Origin: Dehalococcoidia bacterium | GTDB taxonomy: Bacteria; Chloroflexota; Dehalococcoidia; Tepidiformales; Tepidiformaceae | NCBI GenBank assembly: GCA_022824925.1 | Contig: JAJDYW010000041.1 | Span: 310,001 to 374,000, forward strand | Direction: 5' to 3' | DNA length: 64,000 nt | Shown: one piece after another, positions 35,019-43,172 of the stretch | Layout: the number at the start of each line of letters is the position of its first letter | Position numbering within the stretch: the stretch's first letter is position 1 | Position numbers and translations under genes: made by a program | The notes under the pieces: model-generated | The model's input: only the letters and a program-made list of their open reading frames with translations | What the model was told of the DNA's origin: nothing | Database searches by the model: none

Positions 35019-35127
35019 GCGGGGTCTCCTCGGGCTCGGCGTCTGGGCGCGGATGGTACCGCCTGCGGCAGGGCGGCGGGCGGGGCGCTAAGCTCGCGTG
35101 GCGAGAACAGGAATCGAGGGGGGCGCC

Positions 35128-35901
35128 ATGCGCTTGCAGGACAAGGTCGCGATCGTGACGGGAGGGGGCCAGGGCATCGGGCGGGAGTACAGCCTGCGCT
35201 TCGCGGCGGAGGGGGCATCCGTCGCCATCGCGGACATCCGCGCGGAGGAGGCGAAGTCGGTGGAGTCGGAGATCGTCGCGGCGGGCGGGTCGGCGCTGGC
35301 GATGCGGGCGGACGTGGCGGACGAGGAGGGGGCGACGCGCATGGTGGCGGAGACGGTCGAGCGTTTCGGGCGTGTGGACATCCTCGTGAACAACGCCGCC
35401 ATCTACTACGACCTCGAGCTTGGCGACACCAGCATCGACTACCTGCGGCAGGTGCTCGACGTGAACCTCGTCGGGATCCTCGTGTGTGGGCGGGCGGTGT
35501 TCCCGCAGATGAAGGAGCAGGGTGGGGGCTCGATCATCAACATCTCCTCGATCGCCTCGTACATGTTCAACAAGCCGCCCGGGGAGGTGGAGAACTTCCC
35601 GAACTACGCCTACGGGCTCTCGAAGTCGGGGGTGGTGTACCTGACGAAGTCGATGGCGAAGACGGCGGGGCCCTCGAACATCCGCGTGAACGCGATCGCG
35701 CCGGGCGTGATCATGACGGAGGCGACGAAGCGGGTGGTGCCGGAGGCCTTCGCGGAGACGATGCGGCAGCAGTCGGCGCTGGGTGCCTCGCTGGAGCCGG
35801 GCGACCTGACGGGCACGGCCGTCTACCTGGCCTCGGACGACAGCCGCATGATGACGGGCCAGACGCTGATCGTGGACGCGGGGATCTACACGAACGGCTG
35901 A
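35128..35901 (+). CDS. Short-chain dehydrogenase/reductase
   Basis: 257 residues. Cofactor motif TGGGQGIGREYS near the N-terminus, ADIRAEEA after strand 2, NNAAIYYDLEL, the catalytic Ser in NISSIASY and YxxxK in AYGLSKSGV near residue 174; C-terminal DDSRMMTGQTLIVDAG. Oxidoreductase using NAD(P) on an unknown alcohol or ketone. ATG 35128 follows GAGGGGGG; an in-frame GTG at 35098 lies 3 nt after TAAGCT but adds only 10 non-family residues. Confidence 0.88.
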   Translation: MRLQDKVAIVTGGGQGIGREYSLRFAAEGASVAIADIRAEEAKSVESEIVAAGGSALAMRADVADEEGATRMVAETVERFGRVDILVNNAAIYYDLELGDTSIDYLRQVLDVNLVGILVCGRAVFPQMKEQGGGSIINISSIASYMFNKPPGEVENFPNYAYGLSKSGVVYLTKSMAKTAGPSNIRVNAIAPGVIMTEATKRVVPEAFAETMRQQSALGASLEPGDLTGTAVYLASDDSRMMTGQTLIVDAGIYTNG

Positions 35902-35911
35902 GGGCCGCGGG

Positions 35912-36520
35912 CTAGCCCCACGCGTTCCAGTGGATGACCTCCTCCACGGGCTTGCGGGTGACGGGCCCGAAGCGCCCCTTCGGGTAGCCGACGGGGATGG
36001 TGGCGCCGATGGAGACGTTCTCGGGGATGCCGAAGCGCTCCTTGATGGCGGGCTCGTCGGCCATCTGGAAGGTGGTCATGGCGGCGCCGAGGCCGAGGGC
36101 GCGGGCGGCGAGGAGGAGGTTCTGGGTGGCGGGGTAGATGGTCGACCACATGAACAGGGGGTTGGGCTCGTCTCCCGGCGGATAGCCGTTCTCGACGCAG
36201 GGGAAGACGACGGCGGGCACCTGGTCGAAGTTGTTCACGAGCTCGGCGACGGCGCGCATCATGCGGGCGGGGGGCTCATCGCCCTCGGGCACCTGGAAGC
36301 GGGCGCCGAACTGCTCGCGCATGAGCTCGCCGAGGAACTGCTTGCCCTCAGGCTCATCCACGATGAGGAAGCCCCAGAGCTGGGTGTTGCCGGCGCTGGG
36401 GGCGCGGGTGGCGGCGTGCACGAGCTTGCGCAGGAGGTCGCGGTCGACGGGATCCGGCTTGAGCCGGCGCATCGCGCGGCAGGTGTCCATGACTTCGAAG
36501 ATGTCGCTGGTGATGCTCAT
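35912..36520 (-). CDS. Nitroreductase-family protein
   Basis: 202 residues. DTCRAMRRLKPDPVDRDLLRKLVHAATRAPSAGNTQLWGFLIVDE is the FMN-binding N-terminus, with RR and the PSAGNxQ motif. Later VMWSTIYPATQNLLLAARALGLGAAMTT and IPENVSIGATIPVGYPKGRFGPVTRKPVEEV match the family. Typically FMN-dependent and NAD(P)H-using. The true substrate is unknown. Ends 10 nt from the SDR stop, convergently. Confidence 0.85.
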   Translation of the reverse strand: MSITSDIFEVMDTCRAMRRLKPDPVDRDLLRKLVHAATRAPSAGNTQLWGFLIVDEPEGKQFLGELMREQFGARFQVPEGDEPPARMMRAVAELVNNFDQVPAVVFPCVENGYPPGDEPNPLFMWSTIYPATQNLLLAARALGLGAAMTTFQMADEPAIKERFGIPENVSIGATIPVGYPKGRFGPVTRKPVEEVIHWNAWG

Positions 36521-36597
36521 GGCGGGGAGTCCTTCCTGGAGACGGGCCCTTCCTTGCGGGCCTGTGGTCGCCGCAGGATTCTAGCGGTGTCCGGCGG

Positions 36598-36996
36598 TCA
36601 GACGCGGGCGTCGAGGCGGGCGATGTCGCCCGGCCACTCGAGCAGGCGGGCGTCGGCGGTGATGAGGCGGTGGCCCTCGAGGGCGGTGGCGAGGATGAGG
36701 CGGTCGGCGGGGTCGCCGTGGATGTCGCGCAGGGACCCGCCGCGGGCGGCGATGGCGCCGTCAACGGGGATCTCGACGAGGCCCTCGCGGAGCAGGGAGG
36801 CGCGCCAGACAGCGGGTTCCGCGGGGAGCTGGATACGTCCCTTGTCCCGCAGCATGCCGGCCTCCCAGAAGGTGATGGTGGAGACGGCAAGGGTCCCTTC
36901 GGTGGTGGCGCTCTCGATGACGGCACGTGCGCGCCTTCCAAGCTTCCTGTCACCGAAACGGAGCCAGACGAGGACGTGCGTATCAAGCAGGATCAT
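36598..36996 (-). CDS. vapC: PIN-domain toxin (VapC family)
   Basis: 132 residues from ATG 36996. The four acidic active-site residues of PIN ribonucleases are seen: Asp in ILLDTHVLVWL, Glu in TFWEAGMLRDKG, Asp in HGDPADRLILATAL and Asp in LITADARLLEWPG. It cuts specific RNAs when free of antitoxin. The start ATG overlaps the antitoxin stop as ATGA, typical of vapBC pairs. All catalytic residues are intact. Confidence 0.88.
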   Translation of the reverse strand: MILLDTHVLVWLRFGDRKLGRRARAVIESATTEGTLAVSTITFWEAGMLRDKGRIQLPAEPAVWRASLLREGLVEIPVDGAIAARGGSLRDIHGDPADRLILATALEGHRLITADARLLEWPGDIARLDARV

Positions 36997-37298
36997 GGAT
37001 TGAGGACGCGGTCGGGGTCCGTCTCCGCCTCCCACTCCACATCGACCGGCTCGATGAGGTCGTCATACATGACAATGCCATCGCGGTCGCGCCCGAAAAA
37101 GCTGGCCGGCTTGTCCTCGCAGGGGGCGAGCCTGGCCACGGGCTTGCCGCGCTTGGTGATGATGATCTCTTCGCCGCTCTCGGCGATCTCGTCCATGAGG
37201 GCGAGGCACTTCGCCTTGAACTCGGACGCCTTCATGGTGCGGGTTCCGTCGTGACTCTCGGTGACCACGGTCGCGCCCTCCCGTCTCGATGTGACCAC
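36993..37298 (-). CDS. Phd/YefM-family antitoxin
   Basis: The family core starts at Met 37235 (MKASEFKAKCLALMDEIAESGEEIIITKRGKPVARLAP), giving 80 residues; a GTG at 37298 extends it by 21 residues. The CATACT hexamer ends 9 nt before GTG 37298, and no ribosome site precedes 37235, so the longer form is given with reserve. The C-terminal tail would wrap the toxin. The overlap with vapC is ATGA. Three GTGACCAC repeats upstream are probable operator sites for autoregulation. Confidence 0.75.
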   Translation of the reverse strand: MVTSRREGATVVTESHDGTRTMKASEFKAKCLALMDEIAESGEEIIITKRGKPVARLAPCEDKPASFFGRDRDGIVMYDDLIEPVDVEWEAETDPDRVLNP

Positions 37299-37320
37299 TA
37301 TGGTAGCAGTATGTGACCAC
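37261..37320. repeat. Three GTGACCAC direct repeats, probable antitoxin operator
   Basis: Exact copies at 37261-37268, 37291-37298 and 37313-37320, spaced 30 and 22 nt. They flank the probable -10 of the antitoxin operon, so autorepression is the likely role. The first copy lies inside the long form of the antitoxin gene. Confidence 0.6.
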
Positions 37321-37360
37321 TTCGCTGCAGGGTGGCCTGCCGGAGGGAGTCGCGGGGCGC

Positions 37361-37366
37361 TACACT
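37361..37366 (+). promoter_or_regulatory. -10 hexamer, leaderless start at 37373
   Basis: TACACT ends 6 nt before the ATG at 37373, with no ribosome site. Confidence 0.5.
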
Positions 37367-37372
37367 GCGGCC

Positions 37373-37768
37373 ATGCCTGTCAATCTCGACCTGCCGGACA
37401 TGCTGCGCGACGACCACGACGCGACCTATACGGCGCACCAGCTGGAGCCGACGATCGCACGGCTGCGGGACGCGGTGAAGGACCTCGGGGCGGAAGGCGA
37501 GACGACGCCGCAGTCGCTGGCGGCGGCGTGGACGCGCATCGCGGAGCTGCGCCTGCCGCGGAAGGCGGTGCCCGGACAGGTGCTCGACACGATCGAGGAC
37601 CTGGTGGTGGAGTGGGGCTCGCGCGGCATGGGAGGCATCGCGCGGTACGCGTACTCGCTGGGCCCGGACGAGCTGGGGCGCGAGGCTGAGCGCATCCGAG
37701 AGATGCTGGAGGCGACGGAGGCGGCGGCCGCGAGCGCCCCGCCGGGCCCCATGTTCCTGAGCGAGTAG
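37373..37768 (+). CDS. Hypothetical helical protein
   Basis: 131 residues. LPDMLRDDHDATYTAHQLEPTIARLRDAVKDLG and LEDLVVEWGSRGMGGIARYAYSLGPDELGREAERIREML are mostly helical with many charged residues, and the C-terminus is Ala-rich. I find no domain I can name. TACACT lies 6 nt before the ATG. The downstream membrane protein begins 14 nt after its stop, so they may be co-transcribed. Confidence 0.6.
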   Translation: MPVNLDLPDMLRDDHDATYTAHQLEPTIARLRDAVKDLGAEGETTPQSLAAAWTRIAELRLPRKAVPGQVLDTIEDLVVEWGSRGMGGIARYAYSLGPDELGREAERIREMLEATEAAAASAPPGPMFLSE

Positions 37769-37782
37769 TCCGGGCGCACGGC

Positions 37783-38961
37783 GTGACGGACGAGGGAATC
37801 GCGGCCACGGAACGGTGGTTCCGTGGCCGGGGCGTGCCCCACTTCATCCAGCACTACAACGCGCGAGAGGACATTCTCACGCGGGCCCTGCCTTTTCTGG
37901 TGCTGGCGCTCCTGCTCGAGGCCTTCTTCTTCGTTGACCGGGACTTCACGTGGTGGGGCAACGTGCTGGTGGTGGGGTTCGTGCTCGCGCTCATCCTGGG
38001 CACCTGGGCGGGGATCAATTTCCTGCGGGGACGGCGGCTCCTGGCGCTGCCGGAGCGGGTGGGGTGGGTCGAGGTGCTGGTGTACCTCCTCCTGCCGGGA
38101 TCCCTGGCCGCCATCCTGGATCTGAACTGGACGCACTTCTTCACCATGCTGCTCCTCAACGCGGTCATCCTCACGGCCATCTTTGTGGTCGTGAGCTACG
38201 GGCTGGTGCCGATTGCGATGTGGGCGCTGCGGTTGCTGGTAGGGCGGCTGTGGGAGGTGGTGGGGCTGTTCGCGCGGGCGCTGCCGTTGCTCCTGCTGGT
38301 GGTGACATTCCTCTTCATCAACGAGGAGGTGTGGCGCGTCACGGGCCGCCTCGATGACGCCCTGCTGTCCGGCGTGGTGGCGCTGTTCGGCGTGATGGGG
38401 TTGCTCTTCCTGGCCTCGCGACTGCCCTCGGAGATCAGGAACCTCGAGGAGTTCGCGAGCACCGAGCGGATCGGGGAGCTCGTGAGGGGCACGCCGGTCG
38501 AAGGGGTGGCGCTGGCGGAGGGGGCGCTGCGGCTCGATGTCCCGCTGGGGAGGCGGCAGTGGCTCAACGCGGGGCTGGTGGTGCTGGTCAGCCTGGCGCT
38601 GCAGGTTGTATTCGTGAGCGCCCTCCTGGGCGTTTTCTTCGCCGTCTTCGGCGTCCTCATCGTGAACGAGGGCGTGTTGCTCGAATGGACGGCGCAGCCC
38701 TCGGAGGTCCTTGTTCGCTTCGACGGGCAGGGAGACCTCGTGTGGACGGCGGCACATGTGAAGGTAGTGACGTTTCTCGCGACCTTCTCAGCCTTCTATT
38801 TCACCGTGAGCATGGTGACGAACGCCGAGTATCGGGCGGAGTTCTTCGAGGACGTGGTGGGGGACTTGCGGCAGGCGCTGGCAGTTCGCACGGTGTACGT
38901 CTCCGCCATGGAGCAGGCGGCGGGGGCAGTGGCGGAGGCGGCAGGGGACTCCGGTACCTAA
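37783..38961 (+). CDS. Multi-pass membrane protein of unknown function
   Basis: 392 residues from a GTG start. Hydrophobic segments are seen at about residues 36-52, 60-78, 93-110, 115-145, 160-180, 185-206, 262-292 and 325-345. A soluble amphipathic region lies between about 210 and 255 (RLPSEIRNLEEFASTERIGELVRGTP). It has an N-terminal soluble part with GVPHFIQHYNAREDIL. No transport or enzyme motif is apparent. Its stop overlaps the stop of the opposite-strand SnoaL-like gene. Confidence 0.65.
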   Translation: MTDEGIAATERWFRGRGVPHFIQHYNAREDILTRALPFLVLALLLEAFFFVDRDFTWWGNVLVVGFVLALILGTWAGINFLRGRRLLALPERVGWVEVLVYLLLPGSLAAILDLNWTHFFTMLLLNAVILTAIFVVVSYGLVPIAMWALRLLVGRLWEVVGLFARALPLLLLVVTFLFINEEVWRVTGRLDDALLSGVVALFGVMGLLFLASRLPSEIRNLEEFASTERIGELVRGTPVEGVALAEGALRLDVPLGRRQWLNAGLVVLVSLALQVVFVSALLGVFFAVFGVLIVNEGVLLEWTAQPSEVLVRFDGQGDLVWTAAHVKVVTFLATFSAFYFTVSMVTNAEYRAEFFEDVVGDLRQALAVRTVYVSAMEQAAGAVAEAAGDSGT

Positions 38962-39437
38962 GCGCCGGTGATCTCGCCGAGCTCCTTCCAGGGGCGGGCG
39001 CGGCGCGCGTTCCAGTGTGCGACCCAGCTATCGGTCATGCCCTGGACACCGTGGTGGTAGTCGACCTCAAGGGTGACCTCGCCGGCGTCGTTGAACTCAA
39101 GGCGGGACATCCCTTCGAAAGTTACCCACCTGCCGTAGTCGTCGCTCTCCTCGTCCATGACCTGGCCGTAGGCCATCCAGAGGACGGCGACGCCGCGATG
39201 GCCCTCGGCAACATAGAGCTCCTCGACGGGGACGCGCAGGGTGATGCCGACCTTCTGCCTGGCCCAGAAATGGCGGATCTCCTCCTTGCCGCGGAGGGGC
39301 TCGGCGTGGCCGACGATGTCGCGCATGACGGCGTCGTCGGCGAACCACTGGTCGGGGCCGTAGGGGTCGCCGCTGCCCCAGCCGCCTTCTTCGAAGAGCT
39401 TGCGGGCGGTCTCGAGATCGTTGGGTCCGACGGGCAT
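38958..39437 (-). CDS. SnoaL-like protein, copy 1
   Basis: 159 residues. NDLETARKLFEEGGW starts the protein; PDQWFADDAVMRDIVGHAEPLRGKEEIRHFWARQKVGITLRVPVEELYVAEGHRGVAVLWMAYGQV continues with the strand pattern of NTF2/SnoaL folds. LEFNDAGEVTLEVDYHHGVQGM then forms the last strands, and a C-terminal RARPWKELGEITGA closes it. The fold usually makes small-molecule isomerases or epoxide hydrolases. The substrate is unknown. Divergence from copy 2 is concentrated around the pocket-facing DYGRWVTF/NYAKWITF segment. Confidence 0.82.
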   Translation of the reverse strand: MPVGPNDLETARKLFEEGGWGSGDPYGPDQWFADDAVMRDIVGHAEPLRGKEEIRHFWARQKVGITLRVPVEELYVAEGHRGVAVLWMAYGQVMDEESDDYGRWVTFEGMSRLEFNDAGEVTLEVDYHHGVQGMTDSWVAHWNARRARPWKELGEITGA

Positions 39438-39467
39438 GGCGTTCTCCTTTGGTGTCGCCAGGGGGCG

Positions 39468-39947
39468 CTAGGCGCCGGTAATCTCGCCGAGCTCCTTCCA
39501 GGGACGGGCGCGGCGGGCGTTCCAGTGGGCGACCCAGCTATCGGTCACGCCCTGGAAACCGTGGTGGTAATCGACTTCGAGGGTGACCTCACCGGCGTCG
39601 TTGAACTCGAGGCGGGACATCCCCTCGAAGGTGATCCACTTGGCGTAGTTCTCGTTCTCTTCATCCATGATCTGGATGTAGGCCATCCAGAGGACGGCGA
39701 CGCCGCGGTGACCCTCGGCGACGTAGAGCTCCTCGACGGGGACGCGGAGGGTGATGCCGACCTTCTGGCTGGCCCAGAAGTTGCGGATCTCCTCCTTGCC
39801 GTGGAGCGCGTCGGCGTGGCCGACGATGTCGCGCATGACGGCGTCGTCGGCAAACCACTGGTCGGGACCGTAGGGATCGCCGCTGCCCCAGCCGCCTTCT
39901 TCGAAGAGCTTGCGGGCGGTTTCGAGGTCGTTCGGTCCGACGGGCAT
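39468..39947 (-). CDS. SnoaL-like protein, copy 2
   Basis: 159 residues starting at ATG 39947; a 13-residue upstream extension to 39986 is unlikely because copy 1 begins at the equivalent ATG. GGAG lies 5-6 nt before the start. It keeps WFADDAVMRDIVGH, ELYVAEGHRGVAVLWMAY and DYHHGFQG. Copy 1 follows after 30 nt, so both are probably transcribed from the promoter of this gene. Confidence 0.82.
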   Translation of the reverse strand: MPVGPNDLETARKLFEEGGWGSGDPYGPDQWFADDAVMRDIVGHADALHGKEEIRNFWASQKVGITLRVPVEELYVAEGHRGVAVLWMAYIQIMDEENENYAKWITFEGMSRLEFNDAGEVTLEVDYHHGFQGVTDSWVAHWNARRARPWKELGEITGA

Positions 39948-40031
39948 GGCGCACTCCTCAGCCGCTGGTGGCGGGGCGGGCATCATAGCGCAGGGGGATG
40001 GGCCTCGGGGCGCGGCGGGTGGCGGAGGGCG

Positions 40032-41618
40032 TCAGTCGCCGGGGGCGAGGGCAATGGCGCCCTCGGCCTGCACGCGATCGTCCGCGAAGACGAGATTCAC
40101 GATGAGGCCGAGACCGCCGAGGTCGAGGTCCACGTCCTCGCTGGTGGAGCCGACGAGGGCCCGGATGTCGACGTACACGAAGGTGGCGAGCTCCCCGTCG
40201 AGGGCGGCGACGGATGCTGCGTAGCGTTCCGAGGCGGCGAGGCGGGGCGCATCGCGGTCGCGGACGGCTTCGAGGGCGGCCCGGCTGGAGGCGAGGACGG
40301 CGTAGCCGTCGTCGACCTCGAGGATGGCGTCGCCGTTCGCGATCGCGTCGCCGAGGAAGTCCGTGAGGAGCTCGCGGGCGCGGGCCTCGCCGTCGACCTC
40401 GGCGAGGAGGACGGTCTCGGCCGTCTCGCCGTCGCCGGACTCCCAGAGTGCGAATGCGAACTCGCCGTCGAAGAGGGCCAGGACGTCCTCAAGCTCGCCG
40501 AGTCCGGCGTCGACGCCCTCCTCGGCGTCGTCGGAGAGGGCGTCGCGGATAAGGTCACCGAAGCCGCTGCTGTCGAAGACCTCGTCGACGACGCCGGCGA
40601 TGTCGTAGGTCGAGACGAAAACGGCGGTCCCGGCGGGCACGAGCCGGGCGAACCGGGACTCGCGGGGGCGCAGGGTCGTCACGATCGGTCCGGGATCGCC
40701 GAGCAGGGCGGCGCGCACGGCAAACGAGTCCCCGCCGGGGCGCACGACGATGCCGATGGGTTCCGCGAAGAGCTCGTCGAGGCCGACCAGGGCGAGGAGG
40801 TCCGGCGCTGCCTCGTCGCTGGGGGCGTCGTCAGCGGCGGCGGTGCCCGCGAGCGCTTCGGACATGAGGCGCCCGGGGGCGAGGTAGACGAAGGCGAGGG
40901 CGTCGCCTTCGAGCGTGTTGCGAAGGCGGCGGAAGTCCTCGCTGTCGGCGAGGGGGCGGACCTCGCCGACGCGGGCGTCGAGGACGGCGTGCATGGCCGT
41001 CTCGCCGGAGGCGTAGACGAAGTGGTCGCCGACGACGGCGAGGGCGCCGCCGTTCTCCAGGATCCTGTAGGTCACCTCGCGGTAGGTGCGCTCCTCGAAG
41101 CCGTCCTCGCGACGTTCGAGGATGATCGCCTCGGCGGCCCGCGCGTCGTTGGCACGGAAGATGACGGCGCCTGAGCGGTCGCCGTCCTCGCCGTCGTCGA
41201 GGCCAGCGAGGAAGAGGACGGCGGCGCCCCCCAGGAAAGGTTCGATCTCGGAGTCCCAGTCGATGCCCGGCTCGCCGTCCTCCGACTCCTCGGCGAGGCC
41301 CTCGCGCACACGCCCAAGGGGATCTTCGACGCCGAGGCGCTCCAGGAGGGCGAACGCCTCCTGCCACACTGGTCCGTCGAGGTCGGTGCGGAGGGCGGCG
41401 TAGAGGGCAACGTCCGCGGGGACGAGGTGGGCGGTGGGGATGTCACCGATGCCATCGACAGGGGCGGGCGCCTCGCCCTCGCGGAGGACGAAGGAGAGGA
41501 TGACCACGACGGCGATCGCCACCGCCGCGACCGCGGCGAGCGCGAGCCACAGGGGGATGCGCCGGAACAGGATCGGCACCGGGAGACCCTCGCTGGCGGC
41601 GGTTGCCGCTGCTTGCAC
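40032..41618 (-). CDS. DUF3352-type membrane-anchored protein
   Basis: 528 residues from GTG 41618, which lies 5 nt after GATAGT. One membrane segment near residue 25-45 (IPLWLALAAVAAVAIAVVVILSFVL), then a long exported domain rich in Asp/Glu and Ala: HLVPADVALYAALRTDLDG, GGAAVLFLAGLDD, GDALAFVYLAPGRLMSEAL, RFARLVPAGTAVFVSTYDIAG and ALFDGEFAFALWESGDGE. The repeated 'P.da..y....l' pattern is that of DUF3352 proteins, whose function is unknown. Single-gene unit. Confidence 0.72.
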   Translation of the reverse strand: MQAAATAASEGLPVPILFRRIPLWLALAAVAAVAIAVVVILSFVLREGEAPAPVDGIGDIPTAHLVPADVALYAALRTDLDGPVWQEAFALLERLGVEDPLGRVREGLAEESEDGEPGIDWDSEIEPFLGGAAVLFLAGLDDGEDGDRSGAVIFRANDARAAEAIILERREDGFEERTYREVTYRILENGGALAVVGDHFVYASGETAMHAVLDARVGEVRPLADSEDFRRLRNTLEGDALAFVYLAPGRLMSEALAGTAAADDAPSDEAAPDLLALVGLDELFAEPIGIVVRPGGDSFAVRAALLGDPGPIVTTLRPRESRFARLVPAGTAVFVSTYDIAGVVDEVFDSSGFGDLIRDALSDDAEEGVDAGLGELEDVLALFDGEFAFALWESGDGETAETVLLAEVDGEARARELLTDFLGDAIANGDAILEVDDGYAVLASSRAALEAVRDRDAPRLAASERYAASVAALDGELATFVYVDIRALVGSTSEDVDLDLGGLGLIVNLVFADDRVQAEGAIALAPGD

Positions 41619-41623
41619 CCTCC

Positions 41624-41629
41624 ACTATC
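41624..41629 (-). promoter_or_regulatory. -10 hexamer, leaderless start at 41618
   Basis: Minus-strand GATAGT is followed by GGAGG and then directly by GTG. The GGAGG touches the start codon, too close to act as a ribosome site. Confidence 0.45.
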
Positions 41630-41722
41630 GCAGGTCGATGGGGAAGGCGGGAGCGAGTGCCCCGAGCGCCACCGGAGAGCGCGATAATGCGCCCGCCGGC
41701 AGTCGCGCGGCGGGAGGACGAG

Positions 41723-42637
41723 ATGCTGGACCTGACCGGGAAGGTAGCGTTCGTAACGGGCTCGGGGAGCGGGATCGGGGAGGGGTCGGCGCTGGCCCTG
41801 GCACAGGCGGGGGCGGACATCGCCTGCACGGATCTCGATGCCGGGCGGGCGGAGGCGACGGCGGCGCAGGTCCGGGAGCTGGGGAGGAAGGCCGTTGCCC
41901 TGGCGGTGGACGTCCGCGACCGGGAGGGGCTGGAGGAGGCGGTGGCGGCGACGGTCGCGGAGCTGGGCCGGCTCGACATCGCCGTGGCGAACGCGGGCAT
42001 CTCCCGCGGGTCGAACGTGCTCACCCTCGCCGAGGACGACCTCGACATGGTGTTCGACGTGAACACGAAGGGGGTCTTCCTGACGGTGCAGGCGTGCGCG
42101 CGGGAGATGGTGCGGGAGGGGCGCGCGGGGCGGGTGGTCGTGATCTCGTCGGTGAGCGGCGAGCGGGCGGAGCAGGGCGCCTCGGCCTACTGCGGAAGCA
42201 AGGCGGCGGTGCGGATGATGACGCGCTGCTGGGCGCTCGACCTGGCGCCGTTCGGGATCACGGTGAACAGCATCGCGCCGGGGATGACGGAGACGCGGCT
42301 GTGGGGGGCGGTCGCGTCGCGAGGGGAGGACCACCGCGCGCAGCTGGAACGGGAGCTGCCGTTCGGGCGGGTGGGGCAGCCGGCCGACATCGGGAACCTC
42401 GTGTGCTGGCTCGCCAGCGACGAGGCGGAGTACATGACCGGCAGCTACAACGTGATGGACGGCGGCCTCCTCGACGGTCGCGGCCTGACGTTCCGGGACC
42501 TGCCCGAGCGGATCATCGAGATGCGCGAGCGGGTGCGGTCGCAGGGAGGGGAGCAGGTGCTGGCGTCGCTGGACGCGGAGGCGGAGGCGGGCGCGGGGCG
42601 GGCGACGGAGCACCGCGAGCGACACGGGCTGTTCTAG
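41723..42637 (+). CDS. Short-chain dehydrogenase/reductase
   Basis: 304 residues. TGSGSGIGEGSA binds the cofactor, DLDAGRAE follows strand 2, NAGISRGSN is the NAG motif, and the catalytic Ser and YxxxK (ISSVSGE, AYCGSKAAV) are near residues 143 and 156. The ending TGSYNVMDGG is typical, followed by a 45-residue C-terminal extension that most SDR proteins lack. GGGAGGACGAG precedes ATG 41723. Oxidoreductase of unknown substrate. Its stop touches the repeat array of the four-helix-bundle element. Confidence 0.88.
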   Translation: MLDLTGKVAFVTGSGSGIGEGSALALAQAGADIACTDLDAGRAEATAAQVRELGRKAVALAVDVRDREGLEEAVAATVAELGRLDIAVANAGISRGSNVLTLAEDDLDMVFDVNTKGVFLTVQACAREMVREGRAGRVVVISSVSGERAEQGASAYCGSKAAVRMMTRCWALDLAPFGITVNSIAPGMTETRLWGAVASRGEDHRAQLERELPFGRVGQPADIGNLVCWLASDEAEYMTGSYNVMDGGLLDGRGLTFRDLPERIIEMRERVRSQGGEQVLASLDAEAEAGAGRATEHRERHGLF

Positions 42638-42664
42638 TGGTCGGTGATCGGTGGTCGGTGGTCG
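42637..42664 (+). repeat. Left array of GTGRTCG 7-mers
   Basis: Four tandem 7-mers (GTGGTCG, GTGATCG, GTGGTCG, GTGGTCG) start right at the SDR stop codon. They are matched in inverted orientation at 43109-43136. Confidence 0.8.
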
Positions 42665-42680
42665 GTAGCGGTGGGGGCGG

Positions 42681-43058
42681 TTATCGCCCAGGGCGCTTCC
42701 GATCGCGGAGGGAGCGCTTGAGCCCGTGGAGGAGGCGCCCGACAGTCGCGGCCTGGTCGAGCGTGTCCTTTACACGGTCCGAGGGGAGTAACCCGAGGCG
42801 TCCAGCCAGGAGAAGGAACGTCTCCGTCTCCGCGAGCGACCCGCTGGCGATGCCCAGGAATTGCAGGTACTCACCGGTGGCGTTCCGCTCGGCGCCTTCC
42901 GCGATGTTTGCCGGAACCGAGGTCGCTGCCCGGCGCAGCTGGCTCGTCATGCCGTAACGTTCCTGGGCAGGAAACCGGCCCGAGAGGCGCCAAACGGTTT
43001 CCGCCAGATCCATGGAGCGCTGCCAGACCTCCAGATCCCGGTAGCTCCGCGGCGTCAT
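42681..43058 (-). CDS. Four-helix-bundle protein (S23/bAvd-like family)
   Basis: 125 residues from ATG 43058, which lies 7 nt after TATGGT. RSYRDLEVWQRSMDLAETVWRLS at the start, then YGMTSQLRRAATSVPANIAEGAER near residue 37-60, GEYLQFLGIASGSLAETETFLLLAGRL and a basic C-terminus LKRSLRDRKRPGR. The IAEG and SLxExET motifs define this family, which occurs in 23S rRNA intervening sequences and as accessory protein of diversity-generating retroelements. No reverse transcriptase is nearby. Longer starts at 43070 and 43115 are possible. Confidence 0.88.
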   Translation of the reverse strand: MTPRSYRDLEVWQRSMDLAETVWRLSGRFPAQERYGMTSQLRRAATSVPANIAEGAERNATGEYLQFLGIASGSLAETETFLLLAGRLGLLPSDRVKDTLDQAATVGRLLHGLKRSLRDRKRPGR

Positions 43059-43108
43059 GGCCCAGACCATACACTGATGTCCAGCAAACGTTTCCTTACA
43101 CCAGCCAC

Positions 43109-43136
43109 CGACCACCGATCACCGACCACCGATCAC
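43109..43136 (-). repeat. Right array of GTGRTCG 7-mers (inverted)
   Basis: On the minus strand four 7-mers (GTGATCG, GTGGTCG, GTGATCG, GTGGTCG) mirror the left array. It lies 36 nt before the start of the acyl-CoA dehydrogenase and next to that gene's probable -10 (TACATT at 43140). Confidence 0.8.
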
Positions 43137-43172
43137 TGGTACATTCCCCCCGCCAACGACGGAGGTGGAGCC

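Larger units (their letters stand above)
38958..39947 (-). repeat. Tandem gene duplication (two SnoaL-like copies)
   Basis: Units 38958-39437 and 39468-39947 are each 480 nt with the same direction and 30 nt between. The proteins differ at about 15 of 159 positions, and the DNA is similarly close, so the duplication is recent. Confidence 0.9.
42637..43136. mobile_element. Candidate single-gene element bounded by inverted 7-mer arrays
   Basis: Exactly 500 bp lie between and include two inverted arrays of four GTGRTCG heptamers. The only gene inside is a four-helix-bundle (S23/bAvd-like) protein. There is no transposase. The arrangement is compatible with a non-autonomous mobile unit or a locus kept by other selection; it is inferred, not proven. 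Confidence 0.4.
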
